The translations under genes and the position numbers were made by a program. This document shows positions 1-9,364 of a stretch of 64,000 nucleotides of DNA, in pieces. The first letter of the stretch is position 1, and every line of letters starts with the position of its first letter. The notes under the pieces were generated by a model. The model was not told the DNA's origin, ran no database searches, and saw only the letters and a list, made by a program, of their open reading frames with translations. The stretch is from Pseudomonadota bacterium. Its GTDB lineage: Bacteria; Pseudomonadota; Alphaproteobacteria; Dongiales; Dongiaceae. The stretch spans positions 682,001 through 746,000 of the forward strand of contig JACPDN010000006.1 of the NCBI GenBank assembly GCA_016183985.1. Reading direction: 5' to 3'.

Positions 1-83
1 TCGGCAAGCATCCCTATCGCCTGCGCAATGTCGGTCGCACGGTGGCGATCGTCGTCTGCGCTTGCACGCCGACCATGATCTGA
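1..83 (+). CDS. C-terminal end of a cupin-type regulator (partial)
   Basis: The window opens inside a reading frame that ends with TGA at 81-83. The last 26 residues include HPYRLRNVGRT and a closing VVCACTPTMI. This pattern (His, aromatic, Arg-Asn-Val-Gly, hydrophobic strand, Cys-Thr-Pro) is typical of the last strands of the cupin domain in XRE-type regulators with a C-terminal cupin. No DNA-binding domain is visible because the 5' part lies outside the window, so a stand-alone cupin is equally possible. The next 178 bases hold no recognisable gene. Confidence 0.5.
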   Translation, partial: GKHPYRLRNVGRTVAIVVCACTPTMI

Positions 84-261
84 CCGCGTGGACAAACGCA
101 CGCATTGGTACTGAAAGCGACGCGTCTCAGCGTCGGTGCGACTGCGCCACGACTGCACGACCGTAAAGTAAGCACTGCCATCGACGGATAATTGACAGGG
201 GTCGCCCGCCACGTCAGCCTGCGCGCCCTGTTCCATTTCCACCGAAGGAAAGCCGCCCCCG

Positions 262-1434
262 ATGGATGCCGAGTTCCACCGCACCAAGCGCCTGCCGCCT
301 TATGTGTTCGCCGAGGTGAACAAGCTGAAGGCCGCCTTGCGTGCCGCCGGGCGCGATATCATCGATTTTGGGATGGGGAACCCGGACCAGCCACCGCCCA
401 AGCATGTGAGCGATAAGCTCGCCGAGACGTTGACTGACCCGCGTGCGCACCGCTATTCGAATTCACGCGGCATTCCGGGTTTGCGTAAAGCCCTCGCCGC
501 CTATTATGCGCGCCGCTTCAATGTCGAGATCGATCCGGAACGTGAGGCGATCGTCACCTTGGGCTCCAAGGAGGGCCTCGCCAACCTCGCCCAGGCAATC
601 ACCAGCCCAGGCGATGTGATTCTGGCACCCAACCCATCCTATCCCATTCATGCCTTCGGCTTCATCATCGCCGGTGCCGCGATCCGCTCGATCCCATTCC
701 ATCCAGGCGCTGATTTCCTGGTGGCAATGGACCGCGCCGTGCGGCATTCCGTGCCGAAACCGCTTGCGGTCATCGTCAACTTCCCCAGCAACCCAACAGC
801 CGAAGTCGCGGATCTCGATTTCTACCGCGAGGTCGTCGCCTTCTGCCGCAAGCACGAGATCTTCATCATCTCGGATATCGCTTATGCGGAAGTCTATTTC
901 GACGGCAACCCGCCACCCTCGATCCTGGAGGTGCCGGGCGCCAAGGACATTGCGGTCGAATTCAGCTCGCTTTCAAAGACCTATTCCATGCCCGGCTGGC
1001 GTATCGGCTTCTGCGTCGGCAACCAGCGCCTGATCGGCGCGCTGACACGGGTCAAATCCTATCTCGATTACGGTGCCTTCACGCCGATCCAGGTGGCGGC
1101 GACCGCAGCGCTCAACGGCCCGCAGGATTGTATCGACGAGATGCGGGCACGGTATAAAGGTCGCCGCGACGTGCTGATCGAAGGCCTGAACGCTGCCGGC
1201 TGGCCTGTGCCAGCGCCGCCCGCTTCGATGTTTGCCTGGGCGCCGATCCCCGAACGCTATCGCGAGATGGGATCGCTCGAATTCTCAAAGTTCCTGATCG
1301 AGAAAGCCGGTGTCGCCGTCGCCCCTGGCATCGGCTTTGGCGAATATGGCGACGACCATGTGCGGCTCGCCCTCGTCGAGAACGAGCATCGCACACGGCA
1401 GGCGATCCGCGCCATCAAGGCGGCGCTGAAATAG
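262..1434 (+). CDS. PLP-dependent aminotransferase, AlaC-like
   Basis: A 390-residue fold-type I aminotransferase of the class I/II family, closest in pattern to AlaC and LL-diaminopimelate aminotransferase-like enzymes. Visible landmarks are GMGNPD near residue 37, the Asn of NFPSNPT near 173, SDIAYAEVYF near 204, and the pyridoxal-phosphate lysine in SLSKTYSMPGWRIG (about Lys239). A C-terminal arginine for the substrate carboxylate is likely in DHVRLALVENE. Family knowledge points to transfer of an amino group between an amino acid (probably alanine or a related substrate) and 2-oxoglutarate in the cytoplasm; the substrate cannot be read from sequence. It converges with the downstream glutathione transferase gene with three bases between stops. 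Confidence 0.9.
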   Translation: MDAEFHRTKRLPPYVFAEVNKLKAALRAAGRDIIDFGMGNPDQPPPKHVSDKLAETLTDPRAHRYSNSRGIPGLRKALAAYYARRFNVEIDPEREAIVTLGSKEGLANLAQAITSPGDVILAPNPSYPIHAFGFIIAGAAIRSIPFHPGADFLVAMDRAVRHSVPKPLAVIVNFPSNPTAEVADLDFYREVVAFCRKHEIFIISDIAYAEVYFDGNPPPSILEVPGAKDIAVEFSSLSKTYSMPGWRIGFCVGNQRLIGALTRVKSYLDYGAFTPIQVAATAALNGPQDCIDEMRARYKGRRDVLIEGLNAAGWPVPAPPASMFAWAPIPERYREMGSLEFSKFLIEKAGVAVAPGIGFGEYGDDHVRLALVENEHRTRQAIRAIKAALK

Positions 1435-1437
1435 ACT

Positions 1438-2145
1438 TTAGGCGGGACGTGTCGGAATATTGAGCCCGCGCTGCACCGCCGGTCGCGCCAGGCACTTCTC
1501 CAGCCAGGCCGGCACATTCTTCAGCTTGCTGTATTCGACCAGGTCGCCGGCGCCATAGAAGCCGATAAGGTTCCGGACCCAGCCCAGATGCGCGATGTCG
1601 GCAATGGTATAGTCATCGCCCATGATCCATGCGTGAGTCGCCAGCCGGTCTTCAAGCACACCCAGCAAGCGCTTCGATTCGTTGACATAGCGTTCCAGCG
1701 GCCGCTTGTCCTCAAAGTCCTTGCCGGCGAATTTGTGAAAGAAGCCGACCTGGCCGAACATCGGGCCAATGAAGGACATTTGGAAGAAGACCCATTGGAT
1801 CGTCTCCCAGCGCTGCATCGGGTCGGCGGGCAGCAGCTTCCCCGTCTTTTCGGCAAGGTATTGCAGGATGGCGCCGGATTCAAAAAGACCCAGCGGTTTG
1901 CCGCCCGGTCCGTTGGGATCGATGATCGCCGGGATCTTGCCGTTGGGATTGAGCGACAAGAATTCCGGCAGCCAGCTCTCATTCTTGGTGATGTCAACGA
2001 GATGCGGCTCATAGGGGAGACCGATCTCCTCCAGCATGATCGAGACCTTGACGCCGTTGGGTGTCGGCAACGAATAGAGCTGCAGGCGGTCCGGGTGCTG
2101 CGCCGGCCAGCGCTTGGTGATCGGAAATTGTGAGAGATCGGTCAT
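1438..2145 (-). CDS. Glutathione S-transferase family protein (YghU/YfcG-like)
   Basis: A 235-residue protein with an N-terminal thioredoxin-like half (LYSLPTPNGVKVSIMLEEI, then NGKIPAI and FESGAILQYLAEK) and a C-terminal all-helical half (WIMGDDYTIADIAHLGWVR). This is the two-domain glutathione transferase layout, and the Thr-Pro-Asn-Gly active-site segment resembles the YfcG/YghU (Nu-class) disulfide-bond reductase group. The frame stays open upstream, but the start at 2145 gives the normal family length and begins where the similarity begins. The gene is divergent from the binding-protein gene at 2638. A role in thiol-disulfide chemistry or detoxification is inference from the family. Confidence 0.88.
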   Translation of the reverse strand: MTDLSQFPITKRWPAQHPDRLQLYSLPTPNGVKVSIMLEEIGLPYEPHLVDITKNESWLPEFLSLNPNGKIPAIIDPNGPGGKPLGLFESGAILQYLAEKTGKLLPADPMQRWETIQWVFFQMSFIGPMFGQVGFFHKFAGKDFEDKRPLERYVNESKRLLGVLEDRLATHAWIMGDDYTIADIAHLGWVRNLIGFYGAGDLVEYSKLKNVPAWLEKCLARPAVQRGLNIPTRPA

Positions 2146-2637
2146 ATGGCGGGACTCCATCCGGCATTGAGAATGCTGTGATGCCGCCATATCGCCGCCG
2201 ACGAGGCAAGCCACAAGATTGCAGAGGCTCCATGCACCCACCCCTGCATGATGACACACTCCCTGCAAGGCCAATATGGCGCCAACGCAAGGGTGCCTGA
2301 TATAAAAGTCGGATCGCAAATTGGCGCCTCAATGGCAGCATCGACCGGCGTGCCAAGTGCCCCGCTCTGCTGATGATGGGTATCGCATTTTTTGATCGGC
2401 GGCGTCCTTCGGGTGCCGCTCTGGCTGCTGGCGGCATAGGGCGCAATCCTTGTCGCCGTCGCGATCTTCCTACGATCGCATCCCGACGGGCCACCGCTGG
2501 TGCCCTAACAAATTAACAGTTACGACTATTTTTATAGTCTACTATATTTTTATTTGACACGGCGACCGGGGCTCCCCTAGCCTTTGCCGCATCGGACGCC
2601 GGAAAGGGGCGTTCTCTATTCGAAGGAGAGCCGATCG
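2146..2637. other. Intergenic region between divergent genes
   Basis: About 490 bases between the glutathione transferase start and the binding-protein start. Open frames cross it on both strands but none resembles a protein. The right end is strikingly AT-rich (about 2510-2560) and carries the TATAGT-CT-ACTATA inverted repeat, a TATATT -10-like box that overlaps it, and a TTGACA hexamer at 2554-2559. The left part shows nothing that I recognise. Confidence 0.6.
2533..2546. promoter_or_regulatory. Putative TetR-type operator, copy 1
   Basis: A perfect inverted repeat of TATAGT and ACTATA separated by CT. A second, overlapping dyad (ACTAT, four T, ATAGT) lies at 2525-2538. The same 6-2-6 palindrome, with similar T-rich flanks, recurs between the TetR gene and the esterase gene at 4480. 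A -10-like TATATT at 2543-2548 overlaps the right half, so binding would block the promoter of the downstream binding-protein gene. Binding by the regulator at 3756-4391 is inference. Confidence 0.6.
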
Positions 2638-3732
2638 ATGCGCGCCGCGAATTCGGGCCTTGCCGCCGCCTGCCTGCTGCTGGCAGCGGCGTTGCCGGCT
2701 GCTGCCGACGAGAAAACCGTCAATGTCTACAACTGGTCGGATCTGATCGGTGCCGAGACCCTCGCCGCCTTCACCGCGGCCACGGGCATCACGGTGCAAT
2801 ATGACACCTATGACAGCGACGAGGTTCTCGAGACCAAGCTTCTGACCGGGGGGTCGGGCTATGACGTGGTGGCGCCATCGGCCACTTTCCTGCCGCACCA
2901 GGTCCAGGCCGGCGTCCTCATGGAACTCGACCGGACCAAGATTCCCAATTGGGGCAATCTCGATCCCAGCCTGCTGACGATGGTCGAGGCAGCCGATCCC
3001 GGCAACAAGCATGCCATCATCTTCGACTGGGGCACCACCGGCCTAATCGTCAATAGCGACGCCGTGGCCGAGCGTCTGCCCGGTGTCCCGACCGATTCCT
3101 ATGCCCTGCTTTTCGATCCAGCCAATGCCGTCAGACTGAAGGATTGCGGCATCGCCGTGCTGGATTCCCCAGCGGATGTCGTGCCGATCGTCCTCAAATA
3201 TCTGGGCCTCTCCCCCGACAGTGAGAAGCCGGAGGATCTCGCAAGGGCCAAACAGGCACTGCTCGCCATTCGGCCCTATCTCCGGTCCATCCATTCCAGT
3301 TCCTATCTCAATGACCTGGCCGGTGGTTCGCTCTGCGCGGCGATCGGCTGGTCGGGCGATGCCACCATCGCCCAGGCCCGCGCGGACGAGGCAAAGAACG
3401 GCGTGCACCTTCGGTACATCGTGCCGAAGGAAGGGACGCTCTCCTGGTTCGGCATGATGGCGATCCCGGCCGACGCGCCACATCCCGACCAGGCCCATGC
3501 CTTCCTCAACTACATGCTGGAACCAAAGGTTGCGGCCGATTTCACGAGTTCAGTCGGCTACGCCAACGCTATCCCAAAGAGTGCCGCTTTCATGAAACCG
3601 GAGATCGCGGGCGACCCCACGACCTTTCCGCCGGCGGATGTGAAACTGCGCCTCTTCCCCTCGGTCACTGCCTCGCCGGCCTATGACCGGGAACGGACCC
3701 GCGCCTGGACCGATTTCAAGACCGGCCAATAA
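2638..3732 (+). CDS. Periplasmic polyamine-type solute-binding protein (PotD/PotF-like)
   Basis: A 364-residue exported protein. A cleavable signal peptide (about residues 1-23, ending ALPAAA-DE) is followed by VNVYNWSDLIG, the usual opening of PotD/PotF spermidine and putrescine binding proteins. YDTYDSDEVLETKLLTGGSGYDVV and DWGTTGLIVNSDAV are further family landmarks. Such proteins capture polyamines or related cations and deliver them to an ABC importer. The start at 2638 has an AAGGAGAG ribosome-binding site and yields the signal peptide at once. No permease or ATPase gene lies nearby, so it is an orphan here. A putative operator lies about 90 bases upstream; the same palindrome precedes the TetR/esterase pair. 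Confidence 0.9.
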   Translation: MRAANSGLAAACLLLAAALPAAADEKTVNVYNWSDLIGAETLAAFTAATGITVQYDTYDSDEVLETKLLTGGSGYDVVAPSATFLPHQVQAGVLMELDRTKIPNWGNLDPSLLTMVEAADPGNKHAIIFDWGTTGLIVNSDAVAERLPGVPTDSYALLFDPANAVRLKDCGIAVLDSPADVVPIVLKYLGLSPDSEKPEDLARAKQALLAIRPYLRSIHSSSYLNDLAGGSLCAAIGWSGDATIAQARADEAKNGVHLRYIVPKEGTLSWFGMMAIPADAPHPDQAHAFLNYMLEPKVAADFTSSVGYANAIPKSAAFMKPEIAGDPTTFPPADVKLRLFPSVTASPAYDRERTRAWTDFKTGQ

Positions 3733-3755
3733 CCGGTGCCGGGAGATGATCGGTT

Positions 3756-4391
3756 TTAAGCGGCGTGGCCGTCGAGCAGCGCCTTCAGGTCGCGACGGAT
3801 GGAACGCAGGCTTTGCTGCACACTGAGTGGCTCCAGGCAGACCAATTGGCGGAAATGATAAGCGAAGATCGCATAGGCAATATCGATGACGGCTTCGACG
3901 TCGATATCGCCATTGAGGTTGCCGCGCTGCATCAGCACCTTGGTCAGGCGGCGCAGATTGTTGCGAAAGAGGCTGCGCAATTCTTCGATCTCGGCACGGC
4001 TGTCCTGGTAGCGGATCATTGAGGCCAGCAATTCGCGCCACAGCTTCTTGTCCGGCTCGCCCCGGATATCGCCGGTCTCGATCTTCATGAGCGCCATGAA
4101 GGCATCAACCGCGTCGGCGGGCGGGTTCTTAAGGATCTCGGCGGATGGTTCCTGGCTGCTCAACGCATTAGTCCGCACCAGCTCCAGCAGGATCTGCTGC
4201 TTGGTCGGAAAATAGTTATAGACCGTGGCGACTGAGACATCGGCCGCCGCCGCGATATCCTCCATCCGGGTGCGTTCGAAACCCAAGTCGCAGAAGAGAC
4301 CGGTCGCCGCGGCGAGCAGATCGCTGCGCTGCTTCAGCTTCTTTCGCTCGCGCAAGGGCATCTGGACCGGTTTTTCCTTGGGTGTCGCCAT
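3756..4391 (-). CDS. TetR/AcrR family transcriptional regulator
   Basis: A 211-residue regulator with an N-terminal helix-turn-helix (LLAAATGLFCDLGFERTRMEDIA, then VSVATVYNYFPTKQQIL, about residues 25-70) of the TetR class and a helical ligand-binding C-terminus of about 140 residues. The chosen ATG at 4391 has a GGGAG site upstream; a longer frame to 4463 lacks one. The gene is divergent from the carboxylesterase gene, and the 6-2-6 palindrome at 4480-4493 lies between their starts, so autoregulation together with control of the esterase is likely. It converges with the binding-protein gene, whose promoter carries the same palindrome. The ligand is unknown. Confidence 0.88.
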   Translation of the reverse strand: MATPKEKPVQMPLRERKKLKQRSDLLAAATGLFCDLGFERTRMEDIAAAADVSVATVYNYFPTKQQILLELVRTNALSSQEPSAEILKNPPADAVDAFMALMKIETGDIRGEPDKKLWRELLASMIRYQDSRAEIEELRSLFRNNLRRLTKVLMQRGNLNGDIDVEAVIDIAYAIFAYHFRQLVCLEPLSVQQSLRSIRRDLKALLDGHAA

Positions 4392-4479
4392 GGGCGATAC
4401 TCCCGCCTTGAGTTCTTTCACTTCGCATATCCGATGGAATCGCGCTGGGGCAAGCCGACGCAAGTAGTCTCTATATTTT

Positions 4480-4493
4480 TATAGTTTACTATA
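4480..4493. promoter_or_regulatory. Putative TetR-type operator, copy 2
   Basis: A perfect inverted repeat, TATAGT-TT-ACTATA, in the AT-rich gap between the TetR gene (start 4391) and the esterase gene (start 4547). On the plus strand a TATAAT box at 4490-4495 overlaps its right half. On the minus strand a TATAAA at 4483-4478 overlaps its left half, with a weak TTATGA 17 bases further upstream. A repressor here could block both divergent promoters. It matches the copy at 2533-2546 except for the two spacer bases. Confidence 0.65.
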
Positions 4494-4546
4494 ATATTTA
4501 TCATAACTATACATATGCCATGATGGGTCACGACGAGGTTGAGACG

Positions 4547-6172
4547 ATGCCGACGACAACGACAGGCCGCCCGCTGGTCGAAACCAGCCTTGGCCCGGTT
4601 CTGGGGGTACACGACACCGTGTCGGGACAGCACTTTTTCCGCGGCATTCCCTATGCGGAGCCGCCGGTGGGTGCCTTGCGCTTCCGGCCACCGCGGCCAA
4701 AAGCTCCCTGGATGGCACCCTTGGATTGCGCGCGCTTCGGGGCCGCCGGCGCGCAGATTTTCGACCCCACCGAGGGCGATTACAGCGAATTCACCGATGC
4801 CGTTCCGGGTGCCACGCCGCAAAGCTGGGTGGGTGACGAAAATTGCCTGACGCTCAACATCTGGCGGCGCGCCGCAGGCGCTGCGAAACGGCCAGTGCTG
4901 GTCTGGATTCATGGCGGCGCCAATTGCCTGGAAAGCAGCCGCCTCGACATCTATCACGGCGACCGCTTCGTGGCGCGGCAAGACGTCATCTTCGTCTCGC
5001 TCAACTATCGCCTCGGACTCTTCGGCTGGCTGGATGTCAGCGGCATCGGCGGACCTGAGTTCCGCGGCAGCCATAGCAATGGCCTGCGCGACCAGTTGCT
5101 TGCCCTCACCTGGATTCGCGACAACATCGCGGCATTCGGCGGTGATCCTGCCAACATCACGGTGATGGGCGAATCGGCCGGCAGCATCGATATCAGCTGG
5201 CATCTCGCGGCCGGCAAGCTGCAGGGCATCGCCCGGCGCGTGGTGATGATGAGCGGCGTTGCCGGCGCACTCGGCCTCACCGCCCCGATCCCCGCAGAAT
5301 GGAGCGAAGCGCATGGCATCGCCCAGGCGAACCGCTTCTTCGCCCGGCTTGGCATCGCCTCGCTGGCGCAGCTCAATTCCCTGTCGACAGGCGAGATCAT
5401 GACCCGCGTGGTTGATGTGGCGGCGCAATCCGACACGCTCTTCGATCTCGATTCCCTCTTCTGGCCACGGGTCAGCGATACCTATGCCCCGATCGATCCA
5501 TTTGCCGCCGCGAGACAAGGGCTTGTCGCCGGCATCGATGTCATTATCGGCTGCACCGACTATGAAATGGGCCTGTGGCTCAACTGGGACGATACGCTGG
5601 ACCGTCATCCGGTGCGGCATATGGCTGACCGCCTGCCGATATTATCGCCGCAGCAGCGGGCGGAGGTTTCAGCACTCTATGATCGCCTGTTTGCCGATGA
5701 CAGCGAAGGCAGCCGCGGCATGCACCTCTTGGGCGACATCCTGTTCCGCCTGCCGACGGCCTGGTTTGCCGATGCGGCATCCAGTCATGGTACCCGTGTC
5801 TGGACCTACCTGTTCGATTGGTCGGTCGACGCGCGCAGGCGCGCCCCGCATGCGGCGGACCAAGCGTTTCTGTTCCATAAGTGGGAGACCTCGGCTGGCC
5901 GCCATCTCGTCGGCGATGTCTTCACCGCCGAAGATGTCGCCCGCCGCGACCATGCCGCAGACTGCATGTTGGATGCCGTGCTGGCCTTCGCCACGCAAGG
6001 CGATCCGAACGCGCATGGCAATAGTCTCGTGCCGAACTGGCCACGTTACGAAACCCAGCGGCGCTTGGTCATGCGCTTTGGCCGGGACGTGGTCACGGAA
6101 AGCGATCCGGCCGGCGCCAGGCGTGCCTGGTGGACGACAGCGATCTACGAGAAGGTCGCCGCCGGCAGGTGA
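4547..6172 (+). CDS. Type B carboxylesterase/lipase
   Basis: A 541-residue alpha/beta hydrolase of the cholinesterase/para-nitrobenzyl esterase family. It shows FRGIPYAEPP near residue 31, the DENCLTLN signature near 97, the oxyanion-hole HGG in VWIHGGAN near 119, and the nucleophile elbow GESAGS with Ser210. The catalytic histidine probably sits in the APHAADQAFLF stretch of the last quarter. No signal peptide is visible, so it should act in the cytoplasm on a carboxyl ester. The start at 4547 has GAGG upstream; an ATG pair at 4520 lacks a site. It is divergent from the TetR gene and likely controlled by it. Bacterial members often hydrolyse xenobiotic or hydrophobic esters; the substrate here is unknown. 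Confidence 0.9.
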   Translation: MPTTTTGRPLVETSLGPVLGVHDTVSGQHFFRGIPYAEPPVGALRFRPPRPKAPWMAPLDCARFGAAGAQIFDPTEGDYSEFTDAVPGATPQSWVGDENCLTLNIWRRAAGAAKRPVLVWIHGGANCLESSRLDIYHGDRFVARQDVIFVSLNYRLGLFGWLDVSGIGGPEFRGSHSNGLRDQLLALTWIRDNIAAFGGDPANITVMGESAGSIDISWHLAAGKLQGIARRVVMMSGVAGALGLTAPIPAEWSEAHGIAQANRFFARLGIASLAQLNSLSTGEIMTRVVDVAAQSDTLFDLDSLFWPRVSDTYAPIDPFAAARQGLVAGIDVIIGCTDYEMGLWLNWDDTLDRHPVRHMADRLPILSPQQRAEVSALYDRLFADDSEGSRGMHLLGDILFRLPTAWFADAASSHGTRVWTYLFDWSVDARRRAPHAADQAFLFHKWETSAGRHLVGDVFTAEDVARRDHAADCMLDAVLAFATQGDPNAHGNSLVPNWPRYETQRRLVMRFGRDVVTESDPAGARRAWWTTAIYEKVAAGR

Positions 6173-6178
6173 CGACGG

Positions 6179-6973
6179 TCAGATCTTGGGATATTTCCCG
6201 AAGAAAATGCCGAGGCGCTGCAGTCGGCGTTTTGCCGCGTGCCCCTTGTCGACGTAATAAGTCAGCATGATCGAGCATCGCTCGCCATCGGCCTCGGTCG
6301 TTTTTGGAGCACTGTGCCAGCTTTCCTTCTTGCGCACGGCAAAGGCATAGCCGCTGGCGGGCAGGAATTGCATTGCTGTCGGCTGGTCGGTACCGTCTTG
6401 CGCCCGCGTGGTGTGGAAGACGGTACCAAGGTGTGCCTGCGAATTGTCGCTGGGCATGTAGAACTGCACCGTGATCGCCTTGCTCAGCGCATCCGAATGA
6501 ACGCGGATGTGATAGCCGGGCAGGTCACGCACCAGGATCGGAATGGGATAGAGCGGAATGTCCTCCGCTGCCATCTGGAAGCGATCCTCCAGGGCCGAGC
6601 GAAACTTGCGTTTGAACGCGAGCTCCAATTCCTTCGACATCAGCGCCGCCGCGACCTTTCCCCAGATCTGGCGTTGCGCGCGCGGCAGGCGCCACAGCAA
6701 TTCGGGATAGAGATACATGCGCATGCGTGTGCTGCTGCCTTCGGCAGTCATCGCATCGCGGTGAAACAGCGGATGGTATTGGTTCGCAGCCGGTTGATTG
6801 GCGAGCAGTTCACGATAGAAGTCGGCCGGAAAAATATTATCGAGCCGAATGTGATCGAACGGCGCCTCACGCAAGGGGGCTGCGTCGATGACGGCGGCAA
6901 GATCCCATTCCTGTCGCGCCGCCATAGCCGCCGGTGCGCCGACCATGCTTTCAGCCATCTGCTGTGACATCAC
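6179..6973 (-). CDS. 2-oxoglutarate/Fe(II)-dependent oxygenase-like protein
   Basis: A 264-residue protein with the jelly-roll oxygenase pattern: a His-Ser-Asp metal motif at about 159-161 (IRVHSDALSKAITVQFYMP), a distal His near 220 in SWHSAP, and an Arg near 232 that would hold 2-oxoglutarate. The N-terminal FDHIRLDNIFPADFYREL is also typical of the family. This His-X-Asp...His layout binds ferrous iron for hydroxylation of a small molecule or protein. The substrate is unknown. The gene converges with the esterase gene with six bases between their stops, and is divergent from the HerA-like ATPase gene. Confidence 0.72.
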   Translation of the reverse strand: MMSQQMAESMVGAPAAMAARQEWDLAAVIDAAPLREAPFDHIRLDNIFPADFYRELLANQPAANQYHPLFHRDAMTAEGSSTRMRMYLYPELLWRLPRAQRQIWGKVAAALMSKELELAFKRKFRSALEDRFQMAAEDIPLYPIPILVRDLPGYHIRVHSDALSKAITVQFYMPSDNSQAHLGTVFHTTRAQDGTDQPTAMQFLPASGYAFAVRKKESWHSAPKTTEADGERCSIMLTYYVDKGHAAKRRLQRLGIFFGKYPKI

Positions 6974-7149
6974 CTAAACCTCTGATTTCGAGCTGTCCCA
7001 GCCCCTGTCCATAAACGCAAATCTAGCCAAAACACGCACGTTCGGCAAACTCCCAAGCAGCTACTAGGGCCATTTCCTTGATACCTCTAGCGGGAAAACG
7101 CTGGCAACTTCATAGTAAATGCCCGCTTCTCATCCAAGGAACATCAGCG

Positions 7150-8715
7150 ATGGTTACCCCCGACCGCGACGACGCGATTTTTGTCGGCAAAGGCGTGGAG
7201 GCCGAGTATTTGACACTTCGCCTCGCCAACCGTCACGGGCTGGTCGCTGGCGCCACTGGGACGGGCAAGACGGTCACGCTACAGATCCTGGCTGAGGGTC
7301 TATCAAGAGCCGGCGTTTCAGTCTTCGCGGCCGATATCAAAGGCGATCTTTCCGGCATCGCCGCTTCGGGGGAGGCCAAGGACGCATTGGTATCCCGCGC
7401 CAGGGACATGGGCTTCGATTACGAACCCGATCGATTTCCGGTCACCTTTTGGGATCTTTTCGGCCAGCAGGGGCACCCCATTCGCGCCACCGTTTCAGAA
7501 ATGGGGCCGGTCCTCTTGGCGCGCCTGATGGGCCTCAACGAAGTCCAGGAAGGCGTGCTCAATATCGCCTTTCGCGTCGCTGATGAGCAGGGTTTGCTGC
7601 TGCTCGATCTCAAGGATTTCCGCGCCATCCTCGGCTATGTCGCTGAGCACGCTGCGGAACTCACGACCCAATACGGAAACGTCTCCAAAGCCACAATCGG
7701 GACGATCCAACGCCAGTTGCTGGTGCTGGAGAATCAGGGCGGTGCCGCCTTCTTTGGCGAGCCGGCGCTGAACCTTCAGGACTTCATGCGGCCCGACCGC
7801 GATGGTCGCGGCATGATCAATATTCTTGCCGCCGACAAGTTGATGGAGAGCCCACAACTCTATGCGACCTTCCTGCTATGGCTGCTTTCGGAGTTGTTCG
7901 AGGAATTGCCCGAAGTGGGTGATACCGAAAAACCCAAGCTCTGCTTCTTTTTTGACGAGGCCCATCTCCTTTTTACCGACGCACCCAAGGCGCTGACCGA
8001 TAAGATCGAGCAGGTCGTACGCCTCATTCGTTCAAAAGGCGTCGGCGTCTATTTCGTGACGCAGAATCCGCTCGACATTCCAGACAAGACATTGGCGCAG
8101 CTCGGCAACCGCGTGCAACACGCGCTGCGTGCCTTCACACCGCGCGACCAGAAGGCGGTAACAGCGGCAGCGGGTACGTTCCGGCCAAACCCGGCACTCG
8201 ATACCGCGCGCGTCATCATGGAACTGGGCAAAGGCGAGGCATTGGTCTCGTTCCTTGAAGGGAACGGCACACCGCGGATGGTGGATCGCGCTATGATCCG
8301 TCCGCCCGCAGCACGGCTGGGCCCCGTCACCCCGGAAGAACGCAAAGCCATCATCGACGCCTCGCCCGTGAAGGGCAAATACGACAAAGCGATCGATTCC
8401 GAATCCGCTTACGAAATGCTGCAAAAGCGTGTGCGATCGGCAGACACGCAGCCACCTGCAGAGCCGTCGTCGTCGCAAGGCGGCATCTTCGGCAAACTGG
8501 GCGACGTCGTCGGCTCCATCTTCGGTACCAATGTCCCGCGGAACAAGCGCCTCACTTCCGGCCAGCGCGTCGCCCGCGAAGTCACCCGGACCGTTACCAA
8601 CCGCGTTGCCGGACAAGTCGCCGCCGATATCGGCAAATCACTCGGCGGATCGCTCGGCGGCTCCATCGGCCGAGCGATCGTGCGCGGCGCGCTGGGTGGC
8701 ATATTGCGGCGCTGA
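7150..8715 (+). CDS. HerA-like ATPase, DUF853/YjgR family
   Basis: A 521-residue P-loop ATPase of the HerA/FtsK superfamily (DUF853, E. coli YjgR). The Walker A motif GATGTGKT lies at residues 34-41 and the Walker B strand in LCFFFDEAH near 260. An arginine-finger region ([16 protein letters not shown]) and a glycine-rich, Gly-Ser repeated C-terminus ([16 protein letters not shown]) complete the typical layout and length. Family members are thought to be hexameric DNA-translocating motors, but the cellular role of this group is not established. The start at 7150 has an AAGGA site; the frame extends upstream to 7078 without similarity. Confidence 0.88.
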   Translation: MVTPDRDDAIFVGKGVEAEYLTLRLANRHGLVAGATGTGKTVTLQILAEGLSRAGVSVFAADIKGDLSGIAASGEAKDALVSRARDMGFDYEPDRFPVTFWDLFGQQGHPIRATVSEMGPVLLARLMGLNEVQEGVLNIAFRVADEQGLLLLDLKDFRAILGYVAEHAAELTTQYGNVSKATIGTIQRQLLVLENQGGAAFFGEPALNLQDFMRPDRDGRGMINILAADKLMESPQLYATFLLWLLSELFEELPEVGDTEKPKLCFFFDEAHLLFTDAPKALTDKIEQVVRLIRSKGVGVYFVTQNPLDIPDKTLAQLGNRVQHALRAFTPRDQKAVTAAAGTFRPNPALDTARVIMELGKGEALVSFLEGNGTPRMVDRAMIRPPAARLGPVTPEERKAIIDASPVKGKYDKAIDSESAYEMLQKRVRSADTQPPAEPSSSQGGIFGKLGDVVGSIFGTNVPRNKRLTSGQRVAREVTRTVTNRVAGQVAADIGKSLGGSLGGSIGRAIVRGALGGILRR

Positions 8716-8758
8716 TGCGCCGTTCAGATCACCACCAGGTAAACCCCGCGCATTCAGA

Positions 8759-9139
8759 CTATGGCGCCGGCGCTGTGGCCGGCGCCGGCACCATGTCCTT
8801 GAAGACCCAATCCGGCATGTCGCCGGTGTTGGTCGGCTTGACCAACCACGGGCTGTCCTGCGCGCCGAGTGCCTCTCCGGCGGCGAAGGCGACCCGCATC
8901 GGCGTTTGATCGAAGGCCAGCAAGACATCACGGTAGAGCGCCAGTTCGTCGGTCTTGGCGATCATCGTCATATTCCAGACCCAAGTCTGCCCGTAATCGA
9001 TGTTCGTCGTGCCGACAAACAGCATGCGGTTATCGTCAAAGGCGGCAGCCACCCGCTTCAACATATCCTCTGTTATGTATTTGGCGATCATCGCGCGCAA
9101 AGGCGACGTACCGGGGCATAACGCTCTGGCCTGGGCCAT
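8759..9139 (-). pseudogene. Remnant of a patatin-like phospholipase gene
   Basis: The 126-codon frame contains TSPLRAMIAKYITEDML, then LFVGTTNIDYGQTWVWNM and LALYRDVLLA. These correspond to the middle of patatin-like phospholipases, where a GTTN(L/I)D segment is typical. The N-terminal half with the GXSXG nucleophile motif is absent, and the segment after VLLA does not continue into the usual SASIPG and DGG motifs. The frame therefore looks like an internal fragment left by deletion on both sides. It borders the accessory patch that begins at about 9.2 kb. It could be a short expressed protein, but it cannot be an active lipase. Confidence 0.5.
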
Positions 9140-9364
9140 CCTTTTCAGTTCTGACGACGTGGGCGATGTGCCACTATCGCTGACCTGTCCTGGAAGCGCG
9201 CCAGCTTGAAAAATTGTCGTATCTCAGATCCAGATCCTCCCTGAAAAGCTTTCGATTGGGTACTGTCGCTTGACGTTGGACTTCTGAATGCCTTATGCGC
9301 CTCACGGGCGTGGAAGAAATTGTATTCTTGGGTCCGCTCTTGAGGACCGATTTGCGAGCCATAA

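Noticed and set aside
4418-5620. A 400-codon minus-strand frame opposite the carboxylesterase
   Set aside because: The esterase on the plus strand carries GESAG and all other family motifs; the opposite frame has none.
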